Below the pieces are notes generated by a model. That model did not search any database and was not told the DNA's origin. It saw nothing but the letters and a program-made list of their open reading frames with translations. Positions 8,728 to 16,315 of a stretch of 64,000 nt of DNA are shown here, one piece after another. This stretch comes from CANJIV01 sp046330225 (GTDB taxonomy: Bacteria; Actinomycetota; Thermoleophilia; Solirubrobacterales; Solirubrobacteraceae): the NCBI GenBank assembly GCA_046330225.1, contig JAXLTD010000008.1:176837-240836 (forward strand), given 5' to 3'. Made by a program: the position numbers and the translations under genes. How positions within the stretch are numbered: position 1 is the first letter of the stretch; every line of letters starts with the position of its first letter.

Positions 8728-9857
8728 GCGAGCATGCCGAGGCAGTGAACGAGACCGCCGGCGGGGGCGCGCCGGCGTCCGGCGCCGCCGCGGCGGACGA
8801 GGCGGTGCGCCTGGAGCACGTGACGAAGAAGTTCGGGGAGTTCACCGCGGTTGACGACCTCGACATCGCGATCAGGCGCGGGGAGTTCTTCTCGCTGCTG
8901 GGGCCGTCGGGCTGCGGGAAGACGACGACGCTGCGGATGGTGGCCGGGTTCGAGCAGCCCACGCAGGGCCGGATCCTGCTCGACGGCGAGCCGGTGGAGG
9001 CGGTCCCGCCGCACAAGCGCCACGTCAACACGGTGTTCCAGAGCTATGCGCTGTTCGAGCACCTCGATGTGGAGAACAACGTCGCCTTCGGGCTCAAGCG
9101 CCAGAAGGTCGAGAAGTCCGAGATCACCCGTCGGGTCGCCGAGGCGCTCGAGCTCGTGCAGCTCGGCGGCCGCGGGGCGTCGAAGCCGTCGGAGCTCTCG
9201 GGCGGCCAGAAGCAGCGGGTGGCCCTGGCCCGGGCGCTGGTCAACCGCCCGTCGGTCCTGCTGCTCGACGAGCCGCTCGGCGCGCTGGACCTCAAGCTGC
9301 GCAAGCAGATGCAGGTCGAGCTCAAGTCGATCCAGCGCGAGGTCGGGATCACGTTCATCTACGTGACCCACGACCAGGAGGAGGCGCTGGCGATGTCGGA
9401 CCGCATCGCCGTGATGAACGAGGGACTCGTGCAGCAGTGCGGGACGCCCGAGGAGGTCTATGAGCATCCCCGCAAGCCGTTCGTCGCGGGGTTCATCGGG
9501 ATCTCGAACCTCATGGAGGCCGTCGTCGAGGCCGGCGGCGTGCGCCTGCCCAACGGCCAGCTCTGCCCGGCGCCGGTTCCGGCCGACTGCCCGGCCGGCA
9601 CGACCGTCCACATCTCGGTCCGCCCCGAGAAGATCTGGCTCGGCGAGCACGAGCCGGGCATGGTCACCCTCGACGGGACGGTCGCCGAGCGCGTCTACGT
9701 CGGCACGACGACCCAGGTCATCGTCGACCTCGGCGCCGGCGCGCGGATCGTCGCGCTGGAGCAGAACACGGCCCGGTCCCGGAGCGACAACCGCTGGGAG
9801 CCCGGCGACGCGGTGACCGTCGGCTGGAAGCCCGAGCACGCGCTGGTGCTGCGGTAG
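8724..9857 (+). CDS. potA: Polyamine ABC transporter ATP-binding protein (PotA-like)
   Basis: 377 residues from the GTG at 8724, which overlaps the potC stop. Walker A GPSGCGKTTT, Q-loop VFQSYALFEH, signature LSGGQKQRVALARAL, Walker B LLLDEPLGALD and H-loop THDQEEAL are all intact. A C-terminal TOBE-type regulatory domain (about 285-377, VRPEKIWLGEHEPG onward) is present, as in PotA. The first 25 residues are an Ala/Gly-rich extension not typical of E. coli PotA. Energises amine import on the inner face of the membrane. Last gene of the operon; it runs towards the convergent ATP-grasp gene with a repeat locus between them. Confidence 0.94.
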   Translation: MSEHAEAVNETAGGGAPASGAAAADEAVRLEHVTKKFGEFTAVDDLDIAIRRGEFFSLLGPSGCGKTTTLRMVAGFEQPTQGRILLDGEPVEAVPPHKRHVNTVFQSYALFEHLDVENNVAFGLKRQKVEKSEITRRVAEALELVQLGGRGASKPSELSGGQKQRVALARALVNRPSVLLLDEPLGALDLKLRKQMQVELKSIQREVGITFIYVTHDQEEALAMSDRIAVMNEGLVQQCGTPEEVYEHPRKPFVAGFIGISNLMEAVVEAGGVRLPNGQLCPAPVPADCPAGTTVHISVRPEKIWLGEHEPGMVTLDGTVAERVYVGTTTQVIVDLGAGARIVALEQNTARSRSDNRWEPGDAVTVGWKPEHALVLR

Positions 9858-9898
9858 GGCGCGGCGCTTCGCAGGCTTGGCACCGGCCGCCACACCGG

Positions 9899-10036
9899 CG
9901 ACGCGCGTTCTCGTGCGCCTGGGCCACCGGATCGGTGGTTGAGGCGCGCAGGTTTGGGTCGGGGGCGTTGCGACGCGCGTTCTCGTGCGCCTGGGCCACC
10001 GGATCGGTGGTTGAGGCGCGGAGGTTTGGGTCGGGG
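9899..10036 (+). repeat. Convergent-gap palindromic repeat, locus A (two copies, 72-bp period)
   Basis: Two nearly identical 66-bp units (9899-9964 and 9971-10036). Each has a core hairpin CCACCG-GAT-CGGTGG (9924-9938 and 9996-10010) flanked by an outer, partly G:T-paired arm (GTGCGC left, GGCGCG right) and a right tail AGGTTTGGGTCGGGG. The locus lies between the 3' ends of potA and the convergent ATP-grasp gene. Members of the same family occur at 25583-25783, 35808-35960 and 54090-54250. Confidence 0.85.
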
Positions 10037-10301
10037 AGCCGGCCCGGCGACGGCAACGCTGTGAGGAGCGCCGCAACGGCCCCGCGAGGAGCGCCGCAAC
10101 GGCCCCGCGCGAGGCGCTATCGCGCCCGGTCCGGCGGCTCTCAGGTGCAGTTCGAACTCGCCGCGGCCGCATCCGCGGAACTCCGCGGTGTGCGCGAGCG
10201 ACGGCGCGATCGGCCGCGACCGGCCCGTGCCGCCCCGCCCGAGCTGACGGCGTTCGAGCTCGCCACGGCGCCTGGCCCGGCGCCCGCGGGCACGCCCGCC
10301 C
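10037..10301. other. Gene-free 3' spacer with a 23-bp tandem duplication
   Basis: No supported gene. A 23-bp direct tandem repeat (AGGAGCGCCGCAACGGCCCC plus GCG) occupies 10064-10086 and 10087-10109. The rest is GC-rich sequence without a recognisable motif, reaching the stop of the ATP-grasp gene. Confidence 0.6.
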
Positions 10302-11792
10302 TCAGAACCACTTCGTGTCCAGCGGCGCCGGCGCCCGGAACGCGGCCTCCGGCGGCACGCCGGCGAAGCGCGCGCCGATGCCTGCCGCCCACGCCTTGGC
10401 CCGCGGCGTGAGCTGGCGGTCGTCGGTCTGCATGCGGCCGCGGGCCACGACGACGCCGAGGTCGGCGCCCGGATAGCGGTACTCGCCCTTGCCGTACACG
10501 CGGAAGTAGAACGCCTCGTCCTCCTCGCCGCCGACCGCGTGCCAGGCCAGCTCGGGCCGCAGGAACCCCAGCTCGCCGTCGGCGTCCATGCGCCACAGGC
10601 CGGTCGGCGGCGCCTCGGTGATCAGCTCGACGGTGTCGTCGGTCTGCTTCAGCACGAGCTGGCTCCAGGCGTCGAACTCGTCCCACCGGCGCTGGATGCG
10701 GTCGAGGTCGGCCTCCCAGTCGCAGTCGAGGAACTCGAGCAGGTGGAAGAGGAAGAGCGGAGCGCCGCCGTACTTCGACGTCACGAGGTTCGTGAGCGGG
10801 CTGGCGCCCGAGATGCGCGGGTTCACCTCGCCGAGGTAGACCTCGCCGGTCGGGGTCTCGACGAGGAAGTCCAGGCAGAAGACGCCGCGGTAACCCTCCG
10901 CGAAGAGCGCCTCGCCCAGTCGCGACGCCATCTCGCGGATCCGCGCGCGGGTCGGCACGTCGAAGACGTCGGGGGAGAGGTCGTTGCCGCACCAGCCGCC
11001 CGGGTAGGGCGTGAGCTCCTCGAACCCGGTGATGTCGGTCTGGATCGGCCCGACCAGCGTGCCGTGGCGCGTCGCGACCGCCTCGAGCGTGCCGGGGAGG
11101 TGCTCGATGCGCCGCATGATCTTCAGGTCCTGGCCGACGATGTCCTCGTGGTGCTCCTCCCAGTCGTCCTCCGTGGCGATGAAGAACGTCGTGCGGCCCG
11201 AGTCGCCGTAGGGCGTCTGGACGACGAGGTCGTCGCCGAGCCCGGCGCCGTGCGCGACCTCGCGCAGCTCGCGGTAGGTCTCGGCCCGGCCGAGGCAGTT
11301 CGGCGCCGACGCCACGCCGGCGTCGTTGCCCAGGCGGGTCGTCACGACCTTGGAGTCGAGGTGCTCGCGCAGGTCGCGAGGCGGCAGCGCGATCTCGAGG
11401 CCGAGCTCCCCGGCCAGCGCCTCGGTTTCCTCGTCGAACATCACGAACAGGACCTTGCCGCCCCCGCGGGCGCGAATCCGGTCGACGACCTCCTTGTTGC
11501 CGAGGAGGTGCGAGTTGACCGACTCGAAGCTCTCGAACTGCTGCGGCCCGGCGTGGCGGGGCACGAACGAGTGGGGGTGCAGGCCGTCGAACGTGTCGAA
11601 GTACGAGACGTACTCGAACGACCCGATCCACTGGTCGACGCCGAGGATGTTGTACGGCGTCGGCGAGACGAAGTAGAGCGGCACGTGGTTGCTGCGAGCG
11701 AAGCGGTAGATCTCCGACAGGCCGCGCACGACGGGCCGCGCGGAACGCGGCGCCGGAGTGCCGCTGCTCGCCGATGTGGCCTCCGCTCCCAT
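10302..11792 (-). CDS. ATP-grasp domain ligase of unknown substrate
   Basis: 496 residues. The N-terminus resembles a pre-ATP-grasp alpha/beta domain. The centre carries ATP-grasp features: a Lys-bearing strand (SKVVTTRLG), DDLVVQTPYGDSGRTTFF as the nucleotide-binding loop, GVFCLDFLVET and EVYLGEVNPRISGASPLTNL with the metal-binding Glu/Asn pair. Such enzymes join a carboxylate to an amine or thiol through an acyl-phosphate. The substrate is not readable. The distinctive opening (YRFARSNHVPLYFVSPTPYN) suggests a defined orthologous group rather than carbamoyl-phosphate or biotin-carboxylase enzymes. It sits leftward, 47 nt downstream of the C45-type hydrolase, in the middle of the polyamine region. 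A ligase making or reading a gamma-glutamyl-type amide would fit but is inference. Confidence 0.85.
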   Translation of the reverse strand: MGAEATSASSGTPAPRSARPVVRGLSEIYRFARSNHVPLYFVSPTPYNILGVDQWIGSFEYVSYFDTFDGLHPHSFVPRHAGPQQFESFESVNSHLLGNKEVVDRIRARGGGKVLFVMFDEETEALAGELGLEIALPPRDLREHLDSKVVTTRLGNDAGVASAPNCLGRAETYRELREVAHGAGLGDDLVVQTPYGDSGRTTFFIATEDDWEEHHEDIVGQDLKIMRRIEHLPGTLEAVATRHGTLVGPIQTDITGFEELTPYPGGWCGNDLSPDVFDVPTRARIREMASRLGEALFAEGYRGVFCLDFLVETPTGEVYLGEVNPRISGASPLTNLVTSKYGGAPLFLFHLLEFLDCDWEADLDRIQRRWDEFDAWSQLVLKQTDDTVELITEAPPTGLWRMDADGELGFLRPELAWHAVGGEEDEAFYFRVYGKGEYRYPGADLGVVVARGRMQTDDRQLTPRAKAWAAGIGARFAGVPPEAAFRAPAPLDTKWF

Positions 11793-11839
11793 CGGCCCAC
11801 GCTAGCGAGCGGGGACCGCCCGGCGCAAGCGGCCGGCGC

Positions 11840-12976
11840 TCAGGCGAAGATCATCTGGGCGTTGCCGGGCGCGTGGCGTCCCGCGCCGGCGTCGGCGGGC
11901 GTCATCACGGTCATGGTGCGCACACGCTCCTCCTCGGCCGGGTCGGCCAGCCGCACGTGCCAGGCGTCGTCGGGCCAGCGCAGCCGCACGCCCGGATCCG
12001 CGGTGTCGTAGGCAGCGGTGTAGACGGTGCCCCAGGGCTGCGTTGCCGTGGTGCGGTGCAGCGGCGGCGCGGTGAAGGCGGCCTCGAGCGCCCGCAGCGT
12101 CATCGCGGGGTCGGCGACGAGCGCGGCCAGCGCCGCCTCGCGGGCGAGCGTGTCGCTCGTCTCGGCATGCTCGGCCCATTCGGTGGCGCCCTGCCGGTTC
12201 GCGCACACGTGCGCCGGCGTGAGAACCGGATCGCGGTCCGGGCCGACCTGCAGCACCGCGGCCGTGCCGGCGCGGTCGACGAGGCCGACGTTGTAGGCGA
12301 GGTTGACCGGCACGCGCCCGATCGCCTCGGCCGCCTCGGCGACGTCCCGGCACAGCTCCAGCGCGTAGCGGAGGATGAGCGTCACCGCGAAGCCCTCGCC
12401 GACGACCCGGCGCCCGCCGAAGGCCAGCGCGGCGGCGAGCCCGTGCTCGTTGACGCCGTCGAGCACGCCCCACACGCAGTCGGTCATCGCGAGCACGCGG
12501 GCGCCGCTCCACGCGCTGGCCAGGAGCGTCGCGTCGCACAGCGTCGGCAGGTAGTCGTAGTTGCGGACCAGCGCCGGGCCTTCGGCGCCGGTCCAGGCCG
12601 CGATCGAGCAGGCGGCGAAGATCGGCGGCGGATTCCAGAGCGAGAGGAAGCGGGCCTCGAGGTCGCCGCCGCCGGCCAGCTCGACCAGCCGCTCGTAGGT
12701 CGGCTCGAGCTCGGGCATGTGGCGGCGCAGCGCCGCCGCGCAGGCCGCGTAGGTCGGCCGCGCCGCCTCGCCGTCGCGCAGGTACCAGGCGCCGTAGCCA
12801 GGACGGGACGCCGCGAAGGCGGCGGCGAGCCGCTCGCCTGGCTCCCACTCCACGATCGAGCGGAACGTGAGGGCGACCTCGCGGGCCGTGCCGGCCTCGG
12901 GCGGGTCGGGCTCCGCGGCGGCCGCGGGATGCGGCTCGGCCTCGGGGCCCTGCAGCTCGGGGCTCACGGTGGCCAT
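11840..12976 (-). CDS. C45-type Ntn-hydrolase (acyl-CoA:6-APA acyltransferase-like)
   Basis: 378 residues from the ATG at 12976. After an acidic Ala/Pro-rich lead it reads IFAACSIAAWTG (Cys123) and, 15 residues on, RNYDY, the pattern of the isopenicillin-N acyltransferase / NAAA / choloylglycine-hydrolase group, in which the Cys becomes the N-terminal nucleophile after self-cleavage. A first chain of about 120 residues matches the family. Expected to hydrolyse or transfer an acyl group from an amide; substrate unknown. A -10-like TATCAT overlaps the ATG and is followed 7 nt later by GTG (12967), so the true start may be that GTG (375 aa, leaderless). Divergent from the amidase and upstream of the ATP-grasp gene. 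Confidence 0.82.
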   Translation of the reverse strand: MATVSPELQGPEAEPHPAAAAEPDPPEAGTAREVALTFRSIVEWEPGERLAAAFAASRPGYGAWYLRDGEAARPTYAACAAALRRHMPELEPTYERLVELAGGGDLEARFLSLWNPPPIFAACSIAAWTGAEGPALVRNYDYLPTLCDATLLASAWSGARVLAMTDCVWGVLDGVNEHGLAAALAFGGRRVVGEGFAVTLILRYALELCRDVAEAAEAIGRVPVNLAYNVGLVDRAGTAAVLQVGPDRDPVLTPAHVCANRQGATEWAEHAETSDTLAREAALAALVADPAMTLRALEAAFTAPPLHRTTATQPWGTVYTAAYDTADPGVRLRWPDDAWHVRLADPAEEERVRTMTVMTPADAGAGRHAPGNAQMIFA

Positions 12977-12980
12977 GATA
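12975..12980 (-). promoter_or_regulatory. -10 element (TATCAT) of the C45 hydrolase gene
   Basis: Reads TATCAT on the minus strand, then GGCCACC and GTG. The 7-nt spacing equals that at other probable leaderless genes of this window. It conflicts with use of the overlapping ATG at 12976. Confidence 0.45.
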
Positions 12981-13043
12981 TGCCGTGGCCCGGTGGTCTC
13001 GGCCCGTTCACCGCGGCGCAGGCGCGAGCGTGACCGGCGCGGA

Positions 13044-13049
13044 TAGGAT
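13044..13049 (+). promoter_or_regulatory. -10 element (TAGGAT) of the amidase gene, leaderless
   Basis: TAGGAT followed by six bases and then the ATG at 13056. No Shine-Dalgarno-like sequence is present, so transcription and translation probably start at the same base. Confidence 0.5.
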
Positions 13050-13055
13050 CGCGCG

Positions 13056-14504
13056 ATGGATCTCGCCGAGTACGCGCGACTGGACGCCGTCGCCCTCGCC
13101 GGCCTCGTGGCCCGCCGCGAGACGACCGCCGCCGAACTGGCGGCCCTGGCGCTGGCCGCCGCCGAGCGCGTCGGGCCGGAGCTCAACGCCGTGGTGGAAA
13201 CCTGGACGCCCGGCGAGCCGGCCCCCGGAGCCGCGGCGCCGAACGCGCCCGCCGCCGGGCCGCTGGGCGGCGTGCCGGTCCTGCTCAAGGATCTCTTCCA
13301 CGGCGAGGCAGGCCGCACCTGCGAGAACGGCAGCCGCCTGACCGCCGGCCGGATCGCGCCGATGGAAGCCGAGGCGACGCTGCGCCTGCGGCGCGCCGGG
13401 ATGGTTCCGGTGGGCCGCACGACGACGTCGGAGTTCGGCATCCTCGGCTCGACGGAGACCCTCGCCTGCGGGCGCACCTGCAGCCCGTGGAGCGCCGAGC
13501 GGATGGCGGGCGGCTCGAGCGGCGGCTCGGGCGCGGCCGTCGGAGCCGGGATCGTCCCGATCGCCACGGCGAGCGACGGGGGAGGGTCGATCCGCATCCC
13601 CGCGGCTTCCTGCGGGACGGTCGGCCTCAAGCCGACCCGGGGCCGGGTGACCTGGGGCCCGGGGAGCGGCGATCCCTTGTTCGGCTGGGCCGTGAACTTC
13701 GTCTGCACCCGGTCGGTGCGGGACACTGCCGCCGCGCTCGACGTGCTGGCCGGGCCGCTGGCGGGCGATCCGTCCGCAGCCCCGCCGCCGTCCCGGCCGT
13801 TTGCCGATGAGGTCGGCGCCGATCCCGGCTGCGTGCGGATCGCGGTCAGCCGGCGGGGGTGGTCCGGCCGGACGGTGCACCCCGAGGTCGCCGCGGCCTG
13901 CGACGCCACCGCCGGGCTCCTGGCCGACCTCGGCCACGACGTTCGCGAGGCCGATCCCGGCTTGGAATGGGAGCCCTTCCTCGACGCGATGACCGCGCTC
14001 TGGTCGGCCGATACGGCTCACACCATCGATTCGGTCGCCGCGTCGATGGGCCGGGCACCCGGACTGGACACGCTCGAAGGGCCGACGCTCGCCATGCTCG
14101 AGCATGGACGGCGCGTGACTGGCCAGGAGATCCTGGAGGCCCACGATGCGGTGAACGCCCTGGCCCGAAGGATGGGCGCCTTCTTTGCTGGCCACGAGGT
14201 GCTCCTCACGCCGACGCTCGGCACGCTGCCATGGCGCCTCGGGGTCTACGACCCGCACGAGGCGCTGGCCCCGCGCGAGCTCTTCGACACCTGGTCGGAG
14301 CTCGAGTGCTTCCTCCCGGCCTTCAACGCCACCGGCCAGCCGGCGATCTCGCTGCCCGTGCACCAGAGCGCCGAGGGCCTGCCGATCGGGATGCAGCTCG
14401 TCGGCCGTTTCGGCGACGAGGCCGGCCTCCTGCGCCTGGCCGCCCAGCTCGAGTCGGCCTGCCCGTGGGCCGGCCGGCTGCCGCCGATCCACGCGGCGCG
14501 CTGA
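13056..14504 (+). CDS. Amidase signature family protein
   Basis: 482 residues. The Ser-cisSer-Lys triad is visible: Lys78 (PVLLKDLF), Ser154/155 (GGSSGGSG) and nucleophile Ser177 (SDGGGSIRIPAA), followed by GLKPTRGRV. Hydrolyses a carboxamide to acid and ammonia or amine; the exact substrate cannot be read. Divergently transcribed from the C45 hydrolase with 79 nt between the starts, and convergent with the FAD oxidoreductase 18 nt downstream. Placement between an amide-type hydrolase, an aminotransferase and a polyamine transporter suggests it cleaves an amide made from an imported amine or its acid. Confidence 0.9.
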   Translation: MDLAEYARLDAVALAGLVARRETTAAELAALALAAAERVGPELNAVVETWTPGEPAPGAAAPNAPAAGPLGGVPVLLKDLFHGEAGRTCENGSRLTAGRIAPMEAEATLRLRRAGMVPVGRTTTSEFGILGSTETLACGRTCSPWSAERMAGGSSGGSGAAVGAGIVPIATASDGGGSIRIPAASCGTVGLKPTRGRVTWGPGSGDPLFGWAVNFVCTRSVRDTAAALDVLAGPLAGDPSAAPPPSRPFADEVGADPGCVRIAVSRRGWSGRTVHPEVAAACDATAGLLADLGHDVREADPGLEWEPFLDAMTALWSADTAHTIDSVAASMGRAPGLDTLEGPTLAMLEHGRRVTGQEILEAHDAVNALARRMGAFFAGHEVLLTPTLGTLPWRLGVYDPHEALAPRELFDTWSELECFLPAFNATGQPAISLPVHQSAEGLPIGMQLVGRFGDEAGLLRLAAQLESACPWAGRLPPIHAAR

Positions 14505-14522
14505 GCGGCGCCGCGCGGCCTG

Positions 14523-16175
14523 CTACCCGGCCGGGGCGGGGGCGCGGCCGCTGCGCGCCGGCCGCAGCCGGGCCCGCACGCGCTCGGCGCGGCGGTCGCG
14601 CAGCGCGCGCATGGCGGCGTTGTGGCCGCTGCACCCGGTCACGCCGCCGCCCGGGTGCGTGCCCGCGCCGCACAGGTAGAGCCCGTGCACCGGGGTGGCG
14701 TAGCCGGCGAGCATCGCCGCCGGGCGCATGAAGGCCATCTGCGCGAGGTCCTGCTCGCCCTGGAAGATCGACCCGCCAGCGAGCCCGAAGATCCGCTCGA
14801 GGTCCGGCGGGGCGAGCACCTCGCGCTCGAGGATTGCCGCGGGGACGTTGGGCGCGTGGCGCGCCAGGATCTCGACGCAGCGGTCGCCGTAGGCCTCGCG
14901 TGCGCCCTCGGGCCAGCCGGCCTCGTCGTGCGGGCCGTACTGGGTGAACATCGTCACGATCGTGCTGCCGTCGTCGGTGAGCGACGGATCGACGCTCGTG
15001 GGCACCTCGACCTCGACGTAGGGCGCCGCGGCGGGCCGGCCGAGGCAGGCGTCCTGCCAGGACCGCTCGAGATAGTCGATCGACGGGCACAGCGCGACCC
15101 CGGTGCGCACGAGCATCGCCTGCTCCTCGTCGGTGACGTCCGCGTAGCGCGGCGGCTCGGACAGCACGAGGTTCACCTTCACCGAGCCGCCCCGGGTGCG
15201 GTAGCGGCGCAGGTCGGTCGCGACCTCGTCGGGGAGGTGCTCGGCGCCGACGAGGTCGAGCATCGTCGTGCGCGGGTGGGCGCCCGAGAGCACGAGCGGC
15301 GCGCGGATCTCCTCGCCGTCCGCGAGGGTCACGCTCGTCGCGCGACCGTCCGTGACCTCGATGCTGGCGACCTCGGCGCCGGTCCGCACGACCGCGCCGG
15401 CGGCCTCGGCCGAGCGGGCGATCGCCTGGCTGATGGCGCCCATCCCTCCGCGCACGTGGCCCCACAGGCCCGGCACGCCGTTGAGCTCGCCCAGCGCGTG
15501 GTGCAGCAGGTTGTAGGCGGTGCCGGGGCTCCGCGGCCCGGCCCACACGCCGACGACGCCGGTCGACGCGAGCACGCCCTTGACGAGGTCGGACTCGAAG
15601 TGCTCGTCGAGCAGGTCCGCGACCGACAGCGTCATCACGCGGTAGACGTCGTTGATCTCGCGCTGGCTGAGGCCCGCCGCGCGGGCGCCCTCGCGCACGA
15701 TCGCCAGCAGGTCGCCGGGCCGCCTGGACCCCGGGGCCGGCGGCGGGCGCAGCATCAGCGGGCGCACGAACGCCGCCACCCGCCCGAGCAGGTCCTCGAA
15801 GGCGGGGTAGGCCTCGGCGTCGCGCTTCGAGAACTGGGCGATGGACGCCTGCGTGCGCGCCACGTCGGTGAAGAAGAGCAGCGGGGTGGCGTCGGCGATC
15901 GAGCCGTAGGAGGGATCGAGCGGGATCGGGTCGTAGCCGAAGTCGCGCAGGCGCAGGTCCTCGACCACCTTGGGCTGCAGCATGGAGACGACGTAGGAGG
16001 CGCGCGACACGCGGCGCCCCGGCCAGACCTCTTCGGTGACGCACGCGCCGCCCAGAACGTCGCGGCGCTCGAGCGCGCAGACCGACAGCCCGGCGCGGGC
16101 CAGATACGCCGCCGCGGTCAGGCCGTTGTGGCCGCCGCCGACGACGATGGCGTCGAAACGATCTCCCCGCTCCAT
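14523..16175 (-). CDS. COG1233 FAD-dependent oxidoreductase (phytoene-desaturase/PYROXD2-like)
   Basis: About 550 residues. N-terminal FAD-binding fold AIVVGGGHNGLTAAAYLARAG, then LERRDVLGGACVTEE. The C-terminus has LYLCGAGTHPGGGVTGCSGHNAA, the second FAD motif of phytoene-desaturase-related oxidoreductases. No carotenoid genes are nearby, so amine or alcohol oxidation is likelier than carotenoid synthesis. Start chosen at the ATG at 16175 because TACTGT (16188-16183) is exactly 7 nt before it; the GTG at 16184 would overlap that -10. The 16-bp operator copy at 16206-16221 lies about 30 nt upstream, so it is a probable target of the TetR protein at 5004. Confidence 0.86.
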   Translation of the reverse strand: MERGDRFDAIVVGGGHNGLTAAAYLARAGLSVCALERRDVLGGACVTEEVWPGRRVSRASYVVSMLQPKVVEDLRLRDFGYDPIPLDPSYGSIADATPLLFFTDVARTQASIAQFSKRDAEAYPAFEDLLGRVAAFVRPLMLRPPPAPGSRRPGDLLAIVREGARAAGLSQREINDVYRVMTLSVADLLDEHFESDLVKGVLASTGVVGVWAGPRSPGTAYNLLHHALGELNGVPGLWGHVRGGMGAISQAIARSAEAAGAVVRTGAEVASIEVTDGRATSVTLADGEEIRAPLVLSGAHPRTTMLDLVGAEHLPDEVATDLRRYRTRGGSVKVNLVLSEPPRYADVTDEEQAMLVRTGVALCPSIDYLERSWQDACLGRPAAAPYVEVEVPTSVDPSLTDDGSTIVTMFTQYGPHDEAGWPEGAREAYGDRCVEILARHAPNVPAAILEREVLAPPDLERIFGLAGGSIFQGEQDLAQMAFMRPAAMLAGYATPVHGLYLCGAGTHPGGGVTGCSGHNAAMRALRDRRAERVRARLRPARSGRAPAPAG

Positions 16176-16182
16176 CGCCGGC

Positions 16183-16188
16183 ACAGTA
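16183..16188 (-). promoter_or_regulatory. -10 element (TACTGT) of the FAD oxidoreductase, leaderless
   Basis: TACTGT on the minus strand, followed by GCCGGCG and the ATG at 16175. The operator at 16206-16221 would cover the region 18-33 bp upstream of this box, the usual position for repression. Confidence 0.5.
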
Positions 16189-16205
16189 CCATGGATTTCG
16201 TGCGA

Positions 16206-16221
16206 CTGACTACAAGGTCAG
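16206..16221. promoter_or_regulatory. Palindromic operator, copy 2 (CTGACTACAAGGTCAG)
   Basis: Differs from the copy at 4940-4955 by one base in the right arm. The identity extends on both sides (CTGACTACAARGTCAGGA). It lies between the divergent FAD oxidoreductase and aminotransferase genes, 11 kb from the TetR gene. Two such matches of 16 bp in one gene neighbourhood are unlikely by chance. Confidence 0.68.
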
Positions 16222-16315
16222 GAGGCCGGAGGCAACCGCTGGCCCCCCTCCGGCCGGCCCGATAGCGTGGGCGCTCGCGCACCGTCGCCCGACACCGACC
16301 CGACCAAGGACCCCA

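Noticed and set aside
14523..16175. Carotenoid biosynthesis gene (phytoene desaturase)
   Set aside because: Shares the fold, but there are no crtB/crtE-like neighbours and context points to amine metabolism.
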